Shown: piece after piece, positions 1-12,408 of the stretch | Numbering within the stretch: the first letter of the stretch is position 1 | Layout of the letters: the number at the start of each line of letters is the position of its first letter | Source of the DNA: Argentina anserina | Lineage: Eukaryota > Streptophyta > Magnoliopsida > Rosales > Rosaceae | Direction: 5' to 3' | Assembly: GCF_933775445.1 (NCBI RefSeq) | Contig: NC_065873.1 | Coordinates: 18,042,001-18,106,000, forward strand | Length of the DNA: 64,000 bases | Translations under genes and position numbers: made by a program | The notes under the pieces: model-generated | What the model saw: the letters and a program-made list of their open reading frames with translations, nothing else | Database searches by the model: none | What the model was told of the DNA's origin: nothing

Positions 1-122
1 ATTGTTATTTTTGAATTTGGCATTGAATATTTACATGTTTAGAATTGGTTGGAAGTTTCTAGAGGGAGAGGTGATGTCTATTGGTGTGATGTTATATGTG
101 ACGTTGTTGTTGTTGGTGGCAG

Positions 123-1891
123 GTTCATCTACTGTTTTATGGGAGTGGGGGCTTTGCTCCTTTGCATTACTTTCATAGGCTGTATCGATCAACGGCTGCT
201 GCCTGTGTTTCGTATCCTTAAAGTATACATCGGATTTCTATACTGTTGCCTCGTTACTTCTGTAGCTTAGATTGATGTTTTCAGACTGTTCAATTGGTCA
301 GTTTGGCTGCTTAGTGAAACTTGTAGATTGACACCGGAGAAGTAGATGGTTGTTAAGATTTTTCATATTAGAAACTAGATGAACTTACCCAAAAATAGAA
401 AGAAGGAGAGAAAGAGAAACTGGATTTTACAAAAATCCCTTGGTTTATGCTGTCTTCCAGCTCCTACTATCCCACTGCATATATATACAGTCTAAGAACA
501 TTATTTACAATTTTGAATTGTTTGATTGTTGAGGCATTGAGCTCTAGTTAAAGTGTTAAAATGAGTTATGTCATACAAGTTGGATTGTACAGACTGAATA
601 TTTGTTCAAGAGTTTAAGCGATTCATTTTATGTCCTAATATCTCTTAACTCTTTGCAAACATTAGTACAGTCTGCTCATAACAATACTAACTTTAGCGGA
701 AGCAGCTCTGGTAGCTTTCATAGCAATTGATCGCCATTGGGACAAGGTGTTGTGTTGTTTACAATATAGAACATTATTTCAAGTAATATCTGCAAGGCCT
801 TTGACCTGGCTTGTTTACCCAATAAAATTAACGATGTTTTATTATGCCTGTACAGGATATTCCAGTTGACACAACTGGGGAAATTGAGAGTCTGCGATCT
901 TTCATTGAAAAGAACATTGACATATGTAAGTGGGTTGGGATAGCTGTTGTTGTAGTACAGGTATGCTGCAGTGATGATGATGTCTTTGATGCCCTTTTTA
1001 TTGCATAGTATCAATATCAGCACCCGTCTTTCATTCACACTGCTATAACACAAGTACACAGTTGCAGGATCCTTTTTTTTTTTCAAGAAACATGGCTGCC
1101 TTTAAGCATATGAGAGCATTCCTGTTCTGGTGATTGAGTTTGATGATTGTTTTCTCATATACATCTTTCTTGCAAGGTCAGACTTTATCTCTGCTAATTG
1201 CAATCATTCTACGAGGCATGATATCTACTCGTAACACTGACTATGATGTTGAAGATGAGTATGGTGCTCGGAGTAGAACCTGGGAGCCCCTGCTAAATCA
1301 ACAGTCAATCCAAGCATCTGCATCAAGCAAGGGTGACGGTAGAGGCACTCACTCTGACATTTGGAGCTCACGAATAAGAGATAAGGTATTTCTTTTGTGC
1401 AGTATCCGAAATCCACAATCTCTTACTTTGATCCCCTATTTTCCAGTAGCAAAACTTTATCTTTAGTTTCTGTCTGCCCTCTTCTTTCGTGAGAGTGAAT
1501 GATGAAGAAGGTAGAAAACATAAAAGGTAAGGACTCATCAGAAAATATTGGTAAAGAAGACATAGGATGCTGCCTATAAACATGCTCCGCTTGATTTTAA
1601 GCAATATGAACCTAAGAGCATATTCTTGGTCCGAAAAGTATATAATTTAGAAATGGATTTGTTTTCACTCATTGCAGTTCATTGCGTGAATCCTTAGTTC
1701 ATTCTGTTATTAGTCATGTGGAATCTCGTAGTAGATGCTTATATCAGGATCTTCTTACAATAGTGCTGGTGTGAAACCTTGTTTCTCTAATACAACCTTC
1801 TTCTCCCATTGTGCAGTATGGATTGAGCACTGGTGATAAATACAATTCCGTAAATCAGAATGCATCAATGAGTATGAAATCCAGGCAGTGA
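123..1891 (+). CDS. Tetraspanin, TOM2A/TET18-20 type (3' part, possibly broken)
   Basis: This is the 3' part of a multi-exon tetraspanin, a four-pass membrane protein; the start lies left of the window. Exons by frame and splice signals are 123-222, 671-746, 856-960, 1182-1385 and 1817-1891 (stop TGA). The first encodes a transmembrane segment containing [12 protein letters not shown] and then, in another frame, NGCCLCF. The second gives [13 protein letters not shown]. The third gives the short outer loop and the start of the last membrane helix ([15 protein letters not shown], then [12 protein letters not shown]). The fourth finishes that helix and enters the cytosolic tail ([21 protein letters not shown]). 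The short outer loop and this tail are typical of the plant TOM2A/TET18-20 branch. The frame change inside 123-222 means the copy may be non-functional. Family assignment is firm; intactness is uncertain. Confidence 0.75.
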
Positions 1892-2579
1892 AGACAGAGA
1901 AAGGTTTTTCATTGATATTTGACTGTATATCATCATTCTCTCATCTCCAAATGCTTTCTGCATGCTATCATTTCTAAATTTGGTATCTAATACATATGGA
2001 CATGACACTGGTGTATGTGTATATACAAAGTTCTCAAAAGTGTGTTAGTCTATTGCCTGCTTTGCCTGGTATCAATTTGTATATGTGTTCAGTACGATAT
2101 TATGATAATAGTAGAAAGGTTTTGATATATTGTTTGTGACCATCATCATATTCATTTTAAAGTTATGAAACAATAGAGATTACATCGAAGCAACTCCATG
2201 ACTTTTGTGTTGTACTGTCCTCCATTCAGAAGTCAGAACTGTATCTGAAAGAAACTAGGAAAATAACCCACTGATGTTAACAGAAAATAATATATCAAGT
2301 ACCATGCCCCATGCCTCCATCTACCTAATTATCCCCGCCCTTTCAGCTTTCATCACCAAAAACAGACACTAAAAACAAATTAAAAGAAAACTAATCCTCC
2401 CAGTTGACCCAAACCTTTTGTCCGTAATCCTCCTCCAACAAGCATGAGTCGATTAGGATTGGAATTGATGAAAGGGTAGGACTTTGTGCAAGAATTTGGC
2501 GATATATATTCTGGCTAGTTGGGTCTCCTCTCTCCAAGTTAAGTTTCTGCATAAAGGGAGGTGATGCTGTTGCTACAGA
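1892..2579. other. Intergenic: tetraspanin 3' flank and F-box promoter region
   Basis: This AT-rich sequence contains the 3' untranslated part of the tetraspanin and the upstream region of the F-box gene. I see no further exon, RNA gene or repeat. Confidence 0.5.
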
Positions 2580-3986
2580 ATGAACAAGTCGGAGGATCCT
2601 ACTTGGTCAATGAGCCACCGGCCTCCTCGACATTCATCCATCCATGAAAGGTCAGAATCACAAGCAATTCATATGAATATTGATGATCTGCCTGGCGTTG
2701 TATTGGTCGAGATCCTTTGTCGACTTCCTTGCTATAAGCTTGTGTTCCAGTTGAAGTGTGTCTCCAAGCGTTGGTACGCTCTAATCTCAGATCCCTACTT
2801 CATCGGCCGCTTTCTATACCATCTCCAAACTACTGCTGTGGAAGCGCCAGTGACCATTCGTACTCTGATAAACCGCAAAGGGGTGGAACTTTCATGGTCA
2901 CCATCATGCCGGTCGTCCAATCTGCTAGCACCAGTGTTCAGAAAGCTCATGAGTTTCCATGGATTGAAAGATGAGCCAGTTGTGAAAGCAATTTATAACG
3001 ACTTAGTTTTGTGCTGCGAAAATGGGATGGACTTCTACTACATCTGCAATCCATACACTCTGGAATGGGTTGCTCTTCCTCCATCTCCGCGGTCCTATAC
3101 TTGGCCACACAAGAAAATACCAGCAGCAATCATCTGTGATGGCAACTACTATGATTACACGAAGGAAGGAACAGGACACAACACCATTTTGCTTAATGCT
3201 GATTATAGGTGCAAGGTTGTTAGGATACTTCCATTTGTAGACGAGGCGAATCCTTATCAATCCTCCAAATTTATTGCAGAGATTTTCTCTTCTGAAACAG
3301 GTGAGTGGAAAGAATCGATCATAGCTTCCCCTGTTCCTTTGCATTTGAACATAAGCGAGGTTAGCTGTGCTTACAATGGAATGTTGTACTGGTGGGATTG
3401 GTTTACCAACCGTCATGTTGGGATGGATCCTTTTATGATCAACAGCAATGGTAATGGCGATCATTATAAACTTCGTTTCATGGAATTTGATGGTGAAATA
3501 GTAAAGAGTCACCATGAAACCATTAACTGCTTTGGTGTGTGTCAAGGGGGTCTACGTATGTGTTACTACGGGGAGGAAGAGGAAGATGATACTGACGATA
3601 CTCTATATGTTTGGGACTGGAGAGAAGAACAAGTTTGTGATCAGAATGGAGCCGGCAGCAGTGAATTGTGTTGGAAACTGACCGGAGTTTATTCTCTGGG
3701 ATTGAGTCTTGATAGTGTTGGGGACTATTTAGCTATTGATCCAAATAATGGTGACATGTTGTATCTTGATGTTGATCATGAAATTTGCCTGTGCAACATT
3801 CGAACGGGAGATGTGTCAAGGCTCGTTGAGATGGGCAATGTTAGTGTTGATGGCCACTTTTTGCCATTAGTTCTTCCATGGTGGCCGACACCAGTTCCTA
3901 GACTACCAAAGCCGTCATGGCTCTCAATGTTGATCAAGAAGTTGAGGCTTTTAGCCTACTGTTTAGTTGTGATTTGCTCCGAGTGA
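2580..3986 (+). CDS. F-box protein with F-box-associated C-terminal region
   Basis: A single-exon frame of 468 residues. Near residues 35-80 lies an F-box (DLPGVVLVEILCRLP, then LKCVSKRWYALISDPYF), which in this family binds Skp1 and makes the protein the substrate receptor of an SCF ubiquitin ligase. The remainder looks like the degenerate beta-propeller of F-box-associated proteins (blocks such as CNPYTLEWVALPP, SSETGEWKES, GMLYWWDW, GDYLAIDPNNGD). An acidic stretch EEEEDDTDD lies near residue 330. The first ATG is used; in-frame Met codons at residues 9 and 32 are alternatives that keep the F-box. Plants have hundreds of such genes and the substrate cannot be inferred. The last 20 residues are hydrophobic and basic, which is unusual but not interpretable. 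Confidence 0.88.
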   Translation: MNKSEDPTWSMSHRPPRHSSIHERSESQAIHMNIDDLPGVVLVEILCRLPCYKLVFQLKCVSKRWYALISDPYFIGRFLYHLQTTAVEAPVTIRTLINRKGVELSWSPSCRSSNLLAPVFRKLMSFHGLKDEPVVKAIYNDLVLCCENGMDFYYICNPYTLEWVALPPSPRSYTWPHKKIPAAIICDGNYYDYTKEGTGHNTILLNADYRCKVVRILPFVDEANPYQSSKFIAEIFSSETGEWKESIIASPVPLHLNISEVSCAYNGMLYWWDWFTNRHVGMDPFMINSNGNGDHYKLRFMEFDGEIVKSHHETINCFGVCQGGLRMCYYGEEEEDDTDDTLYVWDWREEQVCDQNGAGSSELCWKLTGVYSLGLSLDSVGDYLAIDPNNGDMLYLDVDHEICLCNIRTGDVSRLVEMGNVSVDGHFLPLVLPWWPTPVPRLPKPSWLSMLIKKLRLLAYCLVVICSE

Positions 3987-4100
3987 TTGTATTGCTTTTA
4001 GTATCTAAAGTTGAGGCTTGATATGAAGTCGTGCATTTTATTCATTCCAAACTTTCTTCAAATGTTGTAACTAAGAATGATATATCTAGACTCTTAAAAT

Positions 4101-4260
4101 AAGTAAATAAATTTGCCGATCACTATTTTTGTGCACACCTTTTTAAATTCATGACATGTGTCTAATTACTCAATTATTATATAAATATGAGTTGTGAAAA
4201 TACACATGTCATGAAAGGATTGACACAAAAATAGTGGTCGGCAAATTTACTTATTTACTT
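4101..4260. mobile_element. MITE (about 160 bp, fold-back)
   Basis: The two ends are inverted repeats of about 35 bases: AAGTAAATAA then ATTTGCCGATCACTATTTTT on the left, and the reverse complement with one substitution and a 3-bp gap on the right. Inner segments pair too (ATGACATGTGT with ACACATGTCAT), so most of the element can fold into one hairpin. No coding sequence is present. I could not identify a target duplication with confidence. Confidence 0.7.
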
Positions 4261-4499
4261 CCCTCAAAATGGTGAGGTCATTGTTTGGGGAAATGCTGAA
4301 TTTACTTGGCTGCTCATTAAAACTACTAAACTAACTAACAGAGGGAAGAAATTTCTAGTCACGATGGTATGAGTCCCAGTTTCTTTGTTCTTTTTCTTTT
4401 TTCTGTAAGTAGGAACCCCAGTTTCCTTGGTTGGAAGATTTTGCATTGTAACAAAGTAAATTCAAAATTATATGTATCTTCAAAGCTCTGTGATTTTGG

Positions 4500-5136
4500 A
4501 AGGGTACGGCTATTGCCACCCCACCAATTATATTGTTCATCCCACAAAAATTTCAATTACTGAAAGACTATTACCCAAGTATAAAATGACAATTCAGTAC
4601 AACAATTTTCTAAAATATATAATTAATTAATCATGTCATGCAATATTAATCTTCTCCACCCTAATATGAAAATATATCTCACTTTTTTATTGAAAAATTT
4701 CCATATTTTCTGTTAGATATTCACATGTAATTTGTTAATGTGAACTTAATTGTAACACCTCGGGAACATCATAAATAAATAAAATTTAACACCGGAATCA
4801 AACTTTTTTTCATTGCTCAAATTTGATAATTTATGATTTTGTTTCTACAACTCAAAGTTGTTAATCTATGATTTTTTTGTCATTTATATTAGATAAACAC
4901 TGAAATTTTTTCTAGAAAAAAAATTAAAAAATGTATATGAATCCATAATGGTGTAATTAGTTGAAAGATCTATAAAAAATTTCTTTTTCAATTCAATATG
5001 TCATATAAGGACAGTTTTTGAAAAAAAAAGTTTGTGAAATAAATAAATTTAATATTAAAATTAAAAATATGGGGTGAAATGAGCATGAATGGTGAACAAA
5101 GTAGATAGTGGGGTGGTAATAGACCCACCCTTTTGA
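4500..5136. mobile_element. Non-autonomous DNA transposon with imperfect terminal inverted repeats
   Basis: The left end (AGGGTACGGCTATTGCCACC and onward through GTTCATCCCAC, about 44 bases) is matched by the reverse complement of the right end (GGTGAACA through GTGGGGTGGTAATAGAC to CACCCT) with several mismatches. The interior is AT-rich, without open frames. Size and long ends fit a Mutator-like or similar non-autonomous element. A clear target duplication was not found, so the superfamily is undecided. Confidence 0.5.
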
Positions 5137-7540
5137 AATTACAAAAAAAATGAAACAATGTTACGGACTTTCATATCAATATGAATATTTTCTTAAGTTC
5201 TTCTCCTCTTGATGCAGCAGGATTTAAGCTCCGGTTGAACCGATCGCCATTTTCTTAAGCATATCATTGTTCACTCGCTTATTTTGATTTGATATGCATT
5301 TTGTGTTGGTGAAATTAATGTATTGTGATTTTGCGTATTATATAAGATCTCAAAGTAGTTCTGATTGCTTCGTTGCTCTAAAGTTCTTTCTGCGATCATG
5401 GTATGGTAAGTTTTGCCATGCTCAGGAACATGTGGTAATAAGGGATGGAGCACATAGTTGGTAATGGTATGAAGCACAATCTGAGATTTCGTGGTTTAAT
5501 TTTAAGTTCACTCACACCCAAATCTTTGATATTAGCTTTATTATGATGCTCCCGAAGTCCAGAGTCTTCAACTATAGTTTTTTTTATTTTTGAAAATAAA
5601 AATAAAACTTAGCATCTTACTGTATTCATGTGTCAAGATTAACAGTGATGAAAAAACAAAAGGAAGGGACCATGGACACATTTATGTCATGCATGCAAAA
5701 CTGCGAGTGACATATAATATTCTCTTTGCTGTCCTTTCTTTAGGCACTAGAAATGGTCCTATACATCTCTGGCTTCATTCAGCCTTCAAGAACTCCATGA
5801 CTGTCATAATTATCTCACTTTGATTCCATGGATGGTCATGAAGCTCCGGTCACGAGTTTCCTTACACCAGAGCTAGTACTACTGCTACTCTGCTGCATAT
5901 TCTCTCCTTTCTTCATTATGAAATGACACCAAACTTCTGAGAGTAGCTGGAATCTGAAAATTGGCAACAGAGATATGAATTTGGATCTCTATGATCATGA
6001 TGACGACATCGACCCTTCTGCGAAATCTTTGTCACTCCTGTCCTTTTTTACTCTATACTATATTTCTGTGGCCTGCAGAACAGTTGGCCTCAGCAAGTTT
6101 AGGGATCTCACAGGGACTCTGAGAAGTCTGAAGTTTTTTATTATCGATTTGGTTTCTGACTCATGACTTCATTAGACAGTTGATAGTTAGATGCTCATTT
6201 TTCAAATTTTCTACTTGCAATGACTTTTTTTTTGGGTACTAATTGTCTGATTATGAGAGTCTGCAAGACTGTAACACGTATATATCTGGTCCTCCTTGAG
6301 TTCTGTTCAGTACTTCTGTTCTATTTTGTCTTTTTTTTTCTGGATAATGATTTTTTCGGAGACATTGTAAGAAGAATTACATAAATTGTTGAGGGGATGC
6401 TCAAACTAAACATTAATCAATGACGCACATTAGCGTGTGAGAATCCCTCTTACCCAGGTCCGAATCTCACCGAAGCTAATTGGAGTTTTAAGTTCCAATT
6501 TATTTTTTTTGTGACCAGAGGAGGAAGCAGTTTAACATGTTGATTATAAACATTGCCGTCGATTAGTCTCTGAGTTTAGAAAGTCTTTGAGGATACCAAG
6601 TTACAAACATTGACTATAAACATGTTGAAATTTGAGGAGTCATTTTGCCAAAATTTACGGTACTTGTGTTGTTGTTTTTTCTTTTTGTGAGCGTTCACTT
6701 GTTGTCTACTATGCTTGAAATTCAAGTGAAATTCTTGGATGCCATAACCATCCAAACAGAGAAGTTGCTAATCCATCAACCACACCTACTTGCAAGAACC
6801 CCCATTTATATCTTGGCATCCAAACTCTTATCCAATAGGAGTTGCTAAATTCTTTCATCAATTTCCAACCAAACAAATAAAGATCTGCAGCAGCAGCTAC
6901 CACATCACATTAATACTTCTGGGGCCAACAGTTAGTTTTCAGGATTGGCATTTCATGTGTCTACATGAAGAATATTATACCAACATAGAAGTATTTGCCA
7001 ACAAACTATCGAAAGCCAGTTATAAATGTTTCCATTCTCTCGCTTTACACCAGAAATGACTAAACGGAATATTTCTGATGCTTCGTCCCGGACTTTTTTC
7101 TGTAAAAGCCACCTAATTCCAGATTAGTTTTCATGATTTTGGATTACGTTAAAAGTTTTCAATGATTCGAAAAATACTTACACCTGCATATTAACGGTTG
7201 GATGATTCATTTACGATGTACTTGGGCAATAACACAGCAATTTGACACATAATATTTGTTGTCAATTCCTATTAAACATTCCACCTTACACAATACAAAC
7301 AAGAGTGATGATCTGAATGCTAGACAAAGTCAGCTAGGAAGTAGGAAGTAACATACATTATTATACACTAGTATATTAACATAACGGACACAAATTATGA
7401 AACAATCATTGAAATGTTTGTGGGATTAAACAACTAAGGTGGGTAGGGGGACCATAATTGTTGAAAATCAAATGCACAAATAATAGTTACAATGAAATTG
7501 ATTAAGAGCAAAAAAAATGACATGAAATTATTGGTTTCAT
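5137..7540. other. Intergenic, no supported gene
   Basis: AT-rich sequence between the F-box gene and the TRM gene. Short frames occur (for example around 5975-6166 and 6790-7059), but none has recognisable motifs, splice partners or family resemblance. A weak match to a tRNA B-box motif (GGTCCGAATCTCACC, near 6458-6472) could mark an old SINE, but I cannot support it. Confidence 0.45.
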
Positions 7541-10500
7541 TTACTCCCTGTCAAAATCAACAACGGCCTCCTCCACTAGCTCTTGCAGCAACTTCCCCTC
7601 TATTTCCTTTCCTACAATGTCAATCTCACATCTCATTTGCTCAGGCCACCCTCTCCCCACAACCTCCTTCTTCACCACCCTCTCCACCTCCTGGTTGTTG
7701 ATGTCCCCACCGTCCTCCGGAACACACCTCACTTCGCTCAAAAACCATTCCTTCACCCGGGACCATACCCGATCTGCCAATAAGAAGGTATTGCCCTCCA
7801 AGTACCTGTCGTGGGCCCCACTGCACGAAATGGTCTTTGTGCTGCCGCTGTCTGATGCACCGTAACCAGTGATGTCCACTAGGGCTGCATTAACACAGTC
7901 AAATACAAGCTTCCGACTTGATCGCCATTTCCTTCTCTTTGCCTCGTGCAAAGGCTCTTTGTCATTCGGATTGGCGTACTTATCTCGGAGAGATGGGTCC
8001 AAAGGACTTTCAAGTGAATGCCATTTACCAAAAAATGAGTCACATTGCAGCTCACCATCGAGGCCGGCTGCTGATAAAAGAGTTTGGACTATAGCATGCC
8101 AGTCTTGTTCTTCTTCCTCGGTGCTAGTGGAAACTGAAGGTGATTTTACTAAATATGGACCATATGGTGTGGCAGTCTCTGCACAAGATTCATCCCACGA
8201 TAGGGTCCGAGCAATTGATCCTATTGGCGGTGATTTGTCAATTAAGTTAGACTTAAGATTTCTTCCTGTAATAACAAACAAAGCTCCTCAATAAGACAGC
8301 CACAAAGAAGGAATAAAATAAGAAATAAATAGTAATGAAAATAATCAAAGAGAGAAGGGAAATTACCTAGGTGGTCTGGCTTTAAAAATCTAGAAAATTC
8401 TTGAATAATATTTTCATCCTCTACAAATGGCGGTTCTAAAACTGATATTGGACTTGGCTGGTCCTGATTCTCAACAACACTTCCAGGCGCCACAGGCTTT
8501 GCCAAAGACAATCCTACCTGCGGATTCCAATAAGTGATATTCAATGATATTGTCAGGAAATACTTGAGGTCCAAGAATATGAAGAAAAGAGAAGGGGAAA
8601 AAAAGAAAAGGAAACCATATTTGCAATGCCCAGTCAAATGAATGCAGTCAATTTCACCCACTAATAAAAGCTTGAATTACAAACCATCATCGACATGCAT
8701 ATAAACTTTCCATATTAATGATTCCATTGAGTACCCTAAACCCTGAAACCCCAAATATCGTACTTGCCACACTTGAACCCATGTCTAGTAAAACTAACAT
8801 ATTAAATGCTGATAAGTGAGTGGTCAAACAACAAAAGAATAACATATCATGGTAATATATTCTCCGTCTTGGTATAGCTGGTAGATGTAAAGCAAAGGAG
8901 CAACCAGAGTCCGGATATACTAACGTACATCCTCAAAACTATTTCCTCCTTTTACAACCCATTAATACACCCTATTTTTCTATTAACACACCCCCTCTAA
9001 AGCTAAATTAAGGGGAAAATTGCAAATACAATTAAATTATAGGAGTAATATGAGGTGTGTGCAAATAGAAAATTAGGGTGTGTTAATAGAAATGTTTTTT
9101 TCTTTTTCTCTTTTTTCTCGGTGTTTTACATTTAAGAAGGTAGTAATGGAAGAATAGAGTACTGAATTACCTCCCAAGGAGATGTCCCTTGTTTTTGTTC
9201 GACGTTTGTTACAACCGGAGAGTCTTTCCCTGAAGCACCACATAGAGCAGGAGAAAAACACCCTTCAAATCCACCATCATTGGAACACTGAGATGCATCA
9301 TCACTAGTAATTCCAGGACGAACTTGGGAATTCAATTGTCCAGAAAAGGAAGATTGAGATTCATAGTTTGCTTGAGATGCCTCAGATTTCTCTTTATTTG
9401 ATTTCTTATTTTTGGAGAAAAACAAACTTGAGACTTTCCCTTTCAATGATGACTTCATGCTCTTTGTCTTATTCAGCTCTTTAGGAACATCTATCTTGCC
9501 ATGATCTGAAATTGCACTGTTGACCGGGCTGCTAAATACTGCAGAAGACACAGGGAGAGATTTTGACCTCAAAAGACAAGGAGAATCAACTAACCGTTCC
9601 TTACTGGATTCACTAGTTAAGCATGAAACTGATTCCCTTCGTTCTTGTTCCTTGTGACTACTTTCATCCTCAGATGTTGTTGACTTCTTAACCTCTGATA
9701 GAGCAAGCATCTCACCTAACGTGCTAGAGCTCCTTCGGGCATGTCTTTGCTCCTGCGGATTTCCATTTAATGACATCATGGCCCATCTTTCAGAAAGTCG
9801 CTTCTTGGCTTCTCTGCAAACAGATGATTCTGGAGAACATGACATGCGGCTGTAGGAAGAAGAGAAAGGGCCGCCAAACCTATTGATGTAATCCCATGTA
9901 TGCCTAGGAGATGGTGACATGACTTCTGAGTCACTGAGAATTCCAGCTGCATATTCAATTTCTGACTTGTGAAACGAACTCTCATCCCCAGTATAACCAT
10001 TGGAAAATACAGAGGAAAGCAAAGTTTCATCCCTCCGGTGGCCTATGGAATTATCACGCTTCGTCTGTGTGATCTCCTCTTCAACTTCTATTGATTCTTG
10101 CACCTCATCATCTTCATGCTCCTCATAGAAGTTTTCACCCTGTAACCTTGCTGATGAGATAGGGGAAGAGACCACAGTCTTACCATCTAGAGTCTTCCCA
10201 GTGCTAGGTCTCAACACCACTATACGAGTTGGTGGAGCAGAGTACTCATCGACTTTCTGATCGGCAATGATAGGAGGGTATACATGGTGGCTTTCCCACA
10301 CAGCTTGACATACCTGGGATGACTTCTTTGTCTGTTTATCACTCTTATTCCCTGATCCCACAAAATTGTCGTTTGAAACCATCTTTGTAGGTCTAAGCAC
10401 AGTAATCCGCTTTGTCTCTGTGGCTAGAGGAAGAGATTGTAAGTCATATAGATGTTGAGAGAACAAGGAATTTGGCTCTTGCAGAAACTTGAGAAACATA

Positions 10501-11667
10501 TCTTTATTGGAACTTAATACTTCTAGTGCATCTTGAAATTCTTTGGATTGGCGATGCCTCTCATCTGTAGCCAAGCGTTTCACTTCCATGAACTTCTGAC
10601 GAACAAGATCCATCTGCTTCTCATTATACCTTCCCTTCTGTGGTGATTTATTTCTTCCATAACTAGTCTTTTGAGGTTGCTGCCAGACTTCATAAACATC
10701 TTTGTAATCATTCTGCTGTGGACATTGATGGAATTCATGCTGCATTTGCTTGTCTAAAAACTCATCTTCTTGCTGCCAACATCCGGATGGTACACTGGAA
10801 TGATTATTAGTACAATGAGAACAATTGCTTGCATTACTTCTTTGAGCGGCTGAATCAGGTAGCTGTCGTGGAAAAGCATCAAGACCCATCAACTTGGCAA
10901 CTACATTAGGTGGATTTTTCTTAGTTTCCACCTCTTTTGACATTTCTTGGTCTAAAAGCATCTTTATCGGTGTGCCATTTGCTTTACTGTTTGATGAACT
11001 TCTCCTCAATTCTGAAACAATCTAAACACAGTAACACGCCATCAGAAATCAGGTAAGAAAAAAACCACCCATTCAATCCAACCCAAATTTAGAAACTGAC
11101 ATTTTGAATTAAATACAAGAAAATTGTTCCGCTAGTTATCACTCTTCTATAATTTTATTAGTCGTAGAAATCCTGCATAAAACTTACCACTTTATCCTCT
11201 ATCTGATCTCCATAGGGGGAACCCAGCATTGTTACCACATCCGATTGACTCCTTGAGAGTGAAGAGCCTACCAAAACAGCATCTCAGTACTATATTTGAC
11301 TACTTAGACCAGCCGAAAATTGAACATATCTATTTGACCATTGGACTTTTCAAAACTTTGTATGATGAAAAGGTAGGCAATAGAGGAAAGAGAAGTAACT
11401 ATCCAACCAAAATTTAGCCATCAACATAATGTTATTGATTGTGTCCTCAAAATCCAAACGAAAGAGAACAGCTAAATTTTATGTCCTATTTTTGACATTA
11501 AATATCTAAATGATGACCAAATTATCAAGCGAATTACCATCACGGTGAGGCTTATCAGTGAGCAGCTTGTTTCTAGAAACTCCAGTGCTCATATCAAACA
11601 GGTTGACCATTCTTCCCAGGCATCCCGGGATCGGCTTATCGCCGTTGTGGGCTTTGCTGCTATGCAT
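7541..11667 (-). CDS. TRM-family protein (TON1 recruiting motif, DUF4378)
   Basis: Five coding exons, from 5' to 3': 11538-11667, 11188-11267, 9171-11021, 8367-8517, 7541-8265. Phases agree throughout and give 978 residues. TRM proteins recruit TON1/TRM/PP2A complexes to cortical microtubules and affect cell shape and division-plane placement. Visible motifs: PGCLGRMVNLFDMSTGV near the N-terminus, SELRRSSS at about 73-80, NVVAKLMGLDAFPRQ (the conserved LMGLD motif) at about 110, a long low-complexity serine-rich middle, and a C-terminal DUF4378 block in the last exon (DRVWSRVKEWFLSE, VGRGWPEQMRCEIDIVGKEI, LVEEAVVDF). The start is the ATG at 11665-11667, just inside the first coding exon. An untranslated leader upstream is likely. 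Intron 4 (8518-9170) holds a MITE. Which TRM subgroup it belongs to is not settled. Confidence 0.88.
8960..9092. mobile_element. Small MITE inside a TRM-gene intron
   Basis: About 133 bases with inverted ends: CATTAATACACCCTATTTTT then CTATTAACACACC on the left, and GGTGTGTGCAAATAGAAAAT then TAGGGTGTGTTAATAG on the right. It lies wholly within the intron between the exons ending at 9171 and starting at 8517, so it does not touch the coding frame. No protein is encoded. Confidence 0.65.
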
Positions 11668-11684
11668 CCCCTTCAATTCAGCAC

Positions 11685-12365
11685 CTGTTGCATCACACAA
11701 TACATTAATCCCAGTACTCAATCACTTCCAATTTCTTTGAATTGTTAAAGCAATAAAAGAAATCTGCACTAGTCAAACAACTGAGCAAAACCATTGACAA
11801 AAAAAAGAGACAGCTTACACCGAAGCAAATCACAAAACAACAAACAATTCCAAGCTACCATATATTCATCATGATTAATAATTCCACACAGAAAGCGCAA
11901 AAGGGTCCTTTTTTTTTGGGGTATTTCATGCAAAACCAGCACAAACCTCTCAAAGCTTGAAACTTGAATCTCAATTAGGAAACTAGGGAGAAGGGAGTGA
12001 TTGGTAATAGAGACAAATAGAATGGAGTGAAATATCACATCAAATTCTGGGAACAGCTCTGAACCAATTACATATATAAACCCAAAACCAAAACCAAAAC
12101 CACTGATCACTCACTTTACTATGACAAGTTCCAATCGCCCCAAAAAAGCAAGGAACCCAATAAAGTTTGGATTTTTATTTTTTTGGGAGATCGAAAAAAT
12201 TAGCAAAAGAAATCCCAATTAAAACAGAATCATTGAGCTTGATTAAACCCAAAAAAGGAAGAGAATATTGGGTCTGGGAAAGTATTAGATTCGCCAAAGC
12301 TTCGAGAAATGCGAGATCGGAAAGTGAGTTTGAAGTTTGAGTCTTTATCAAGCTGCATTCTTTTT

Positions 12366-12408
<43 letters not shown>

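Noticed and set aside
5975..6166. Short acidic frame starting MNLDLYDHDDD
   Set aside because: No further exon, no family resemblance, and frame length is expected by chance.
6405..6515. Possible tRNA-derived SINE (B-box-like GGTCCGAATCTC)
   Set aside because: Only one weak box was found; no clear A box at the right distance, no terminal repeat or target duplication.
7869..8294. A 141-codon plus-strand frame
   Set aside because: Antisense shadow of the last TRM exon.
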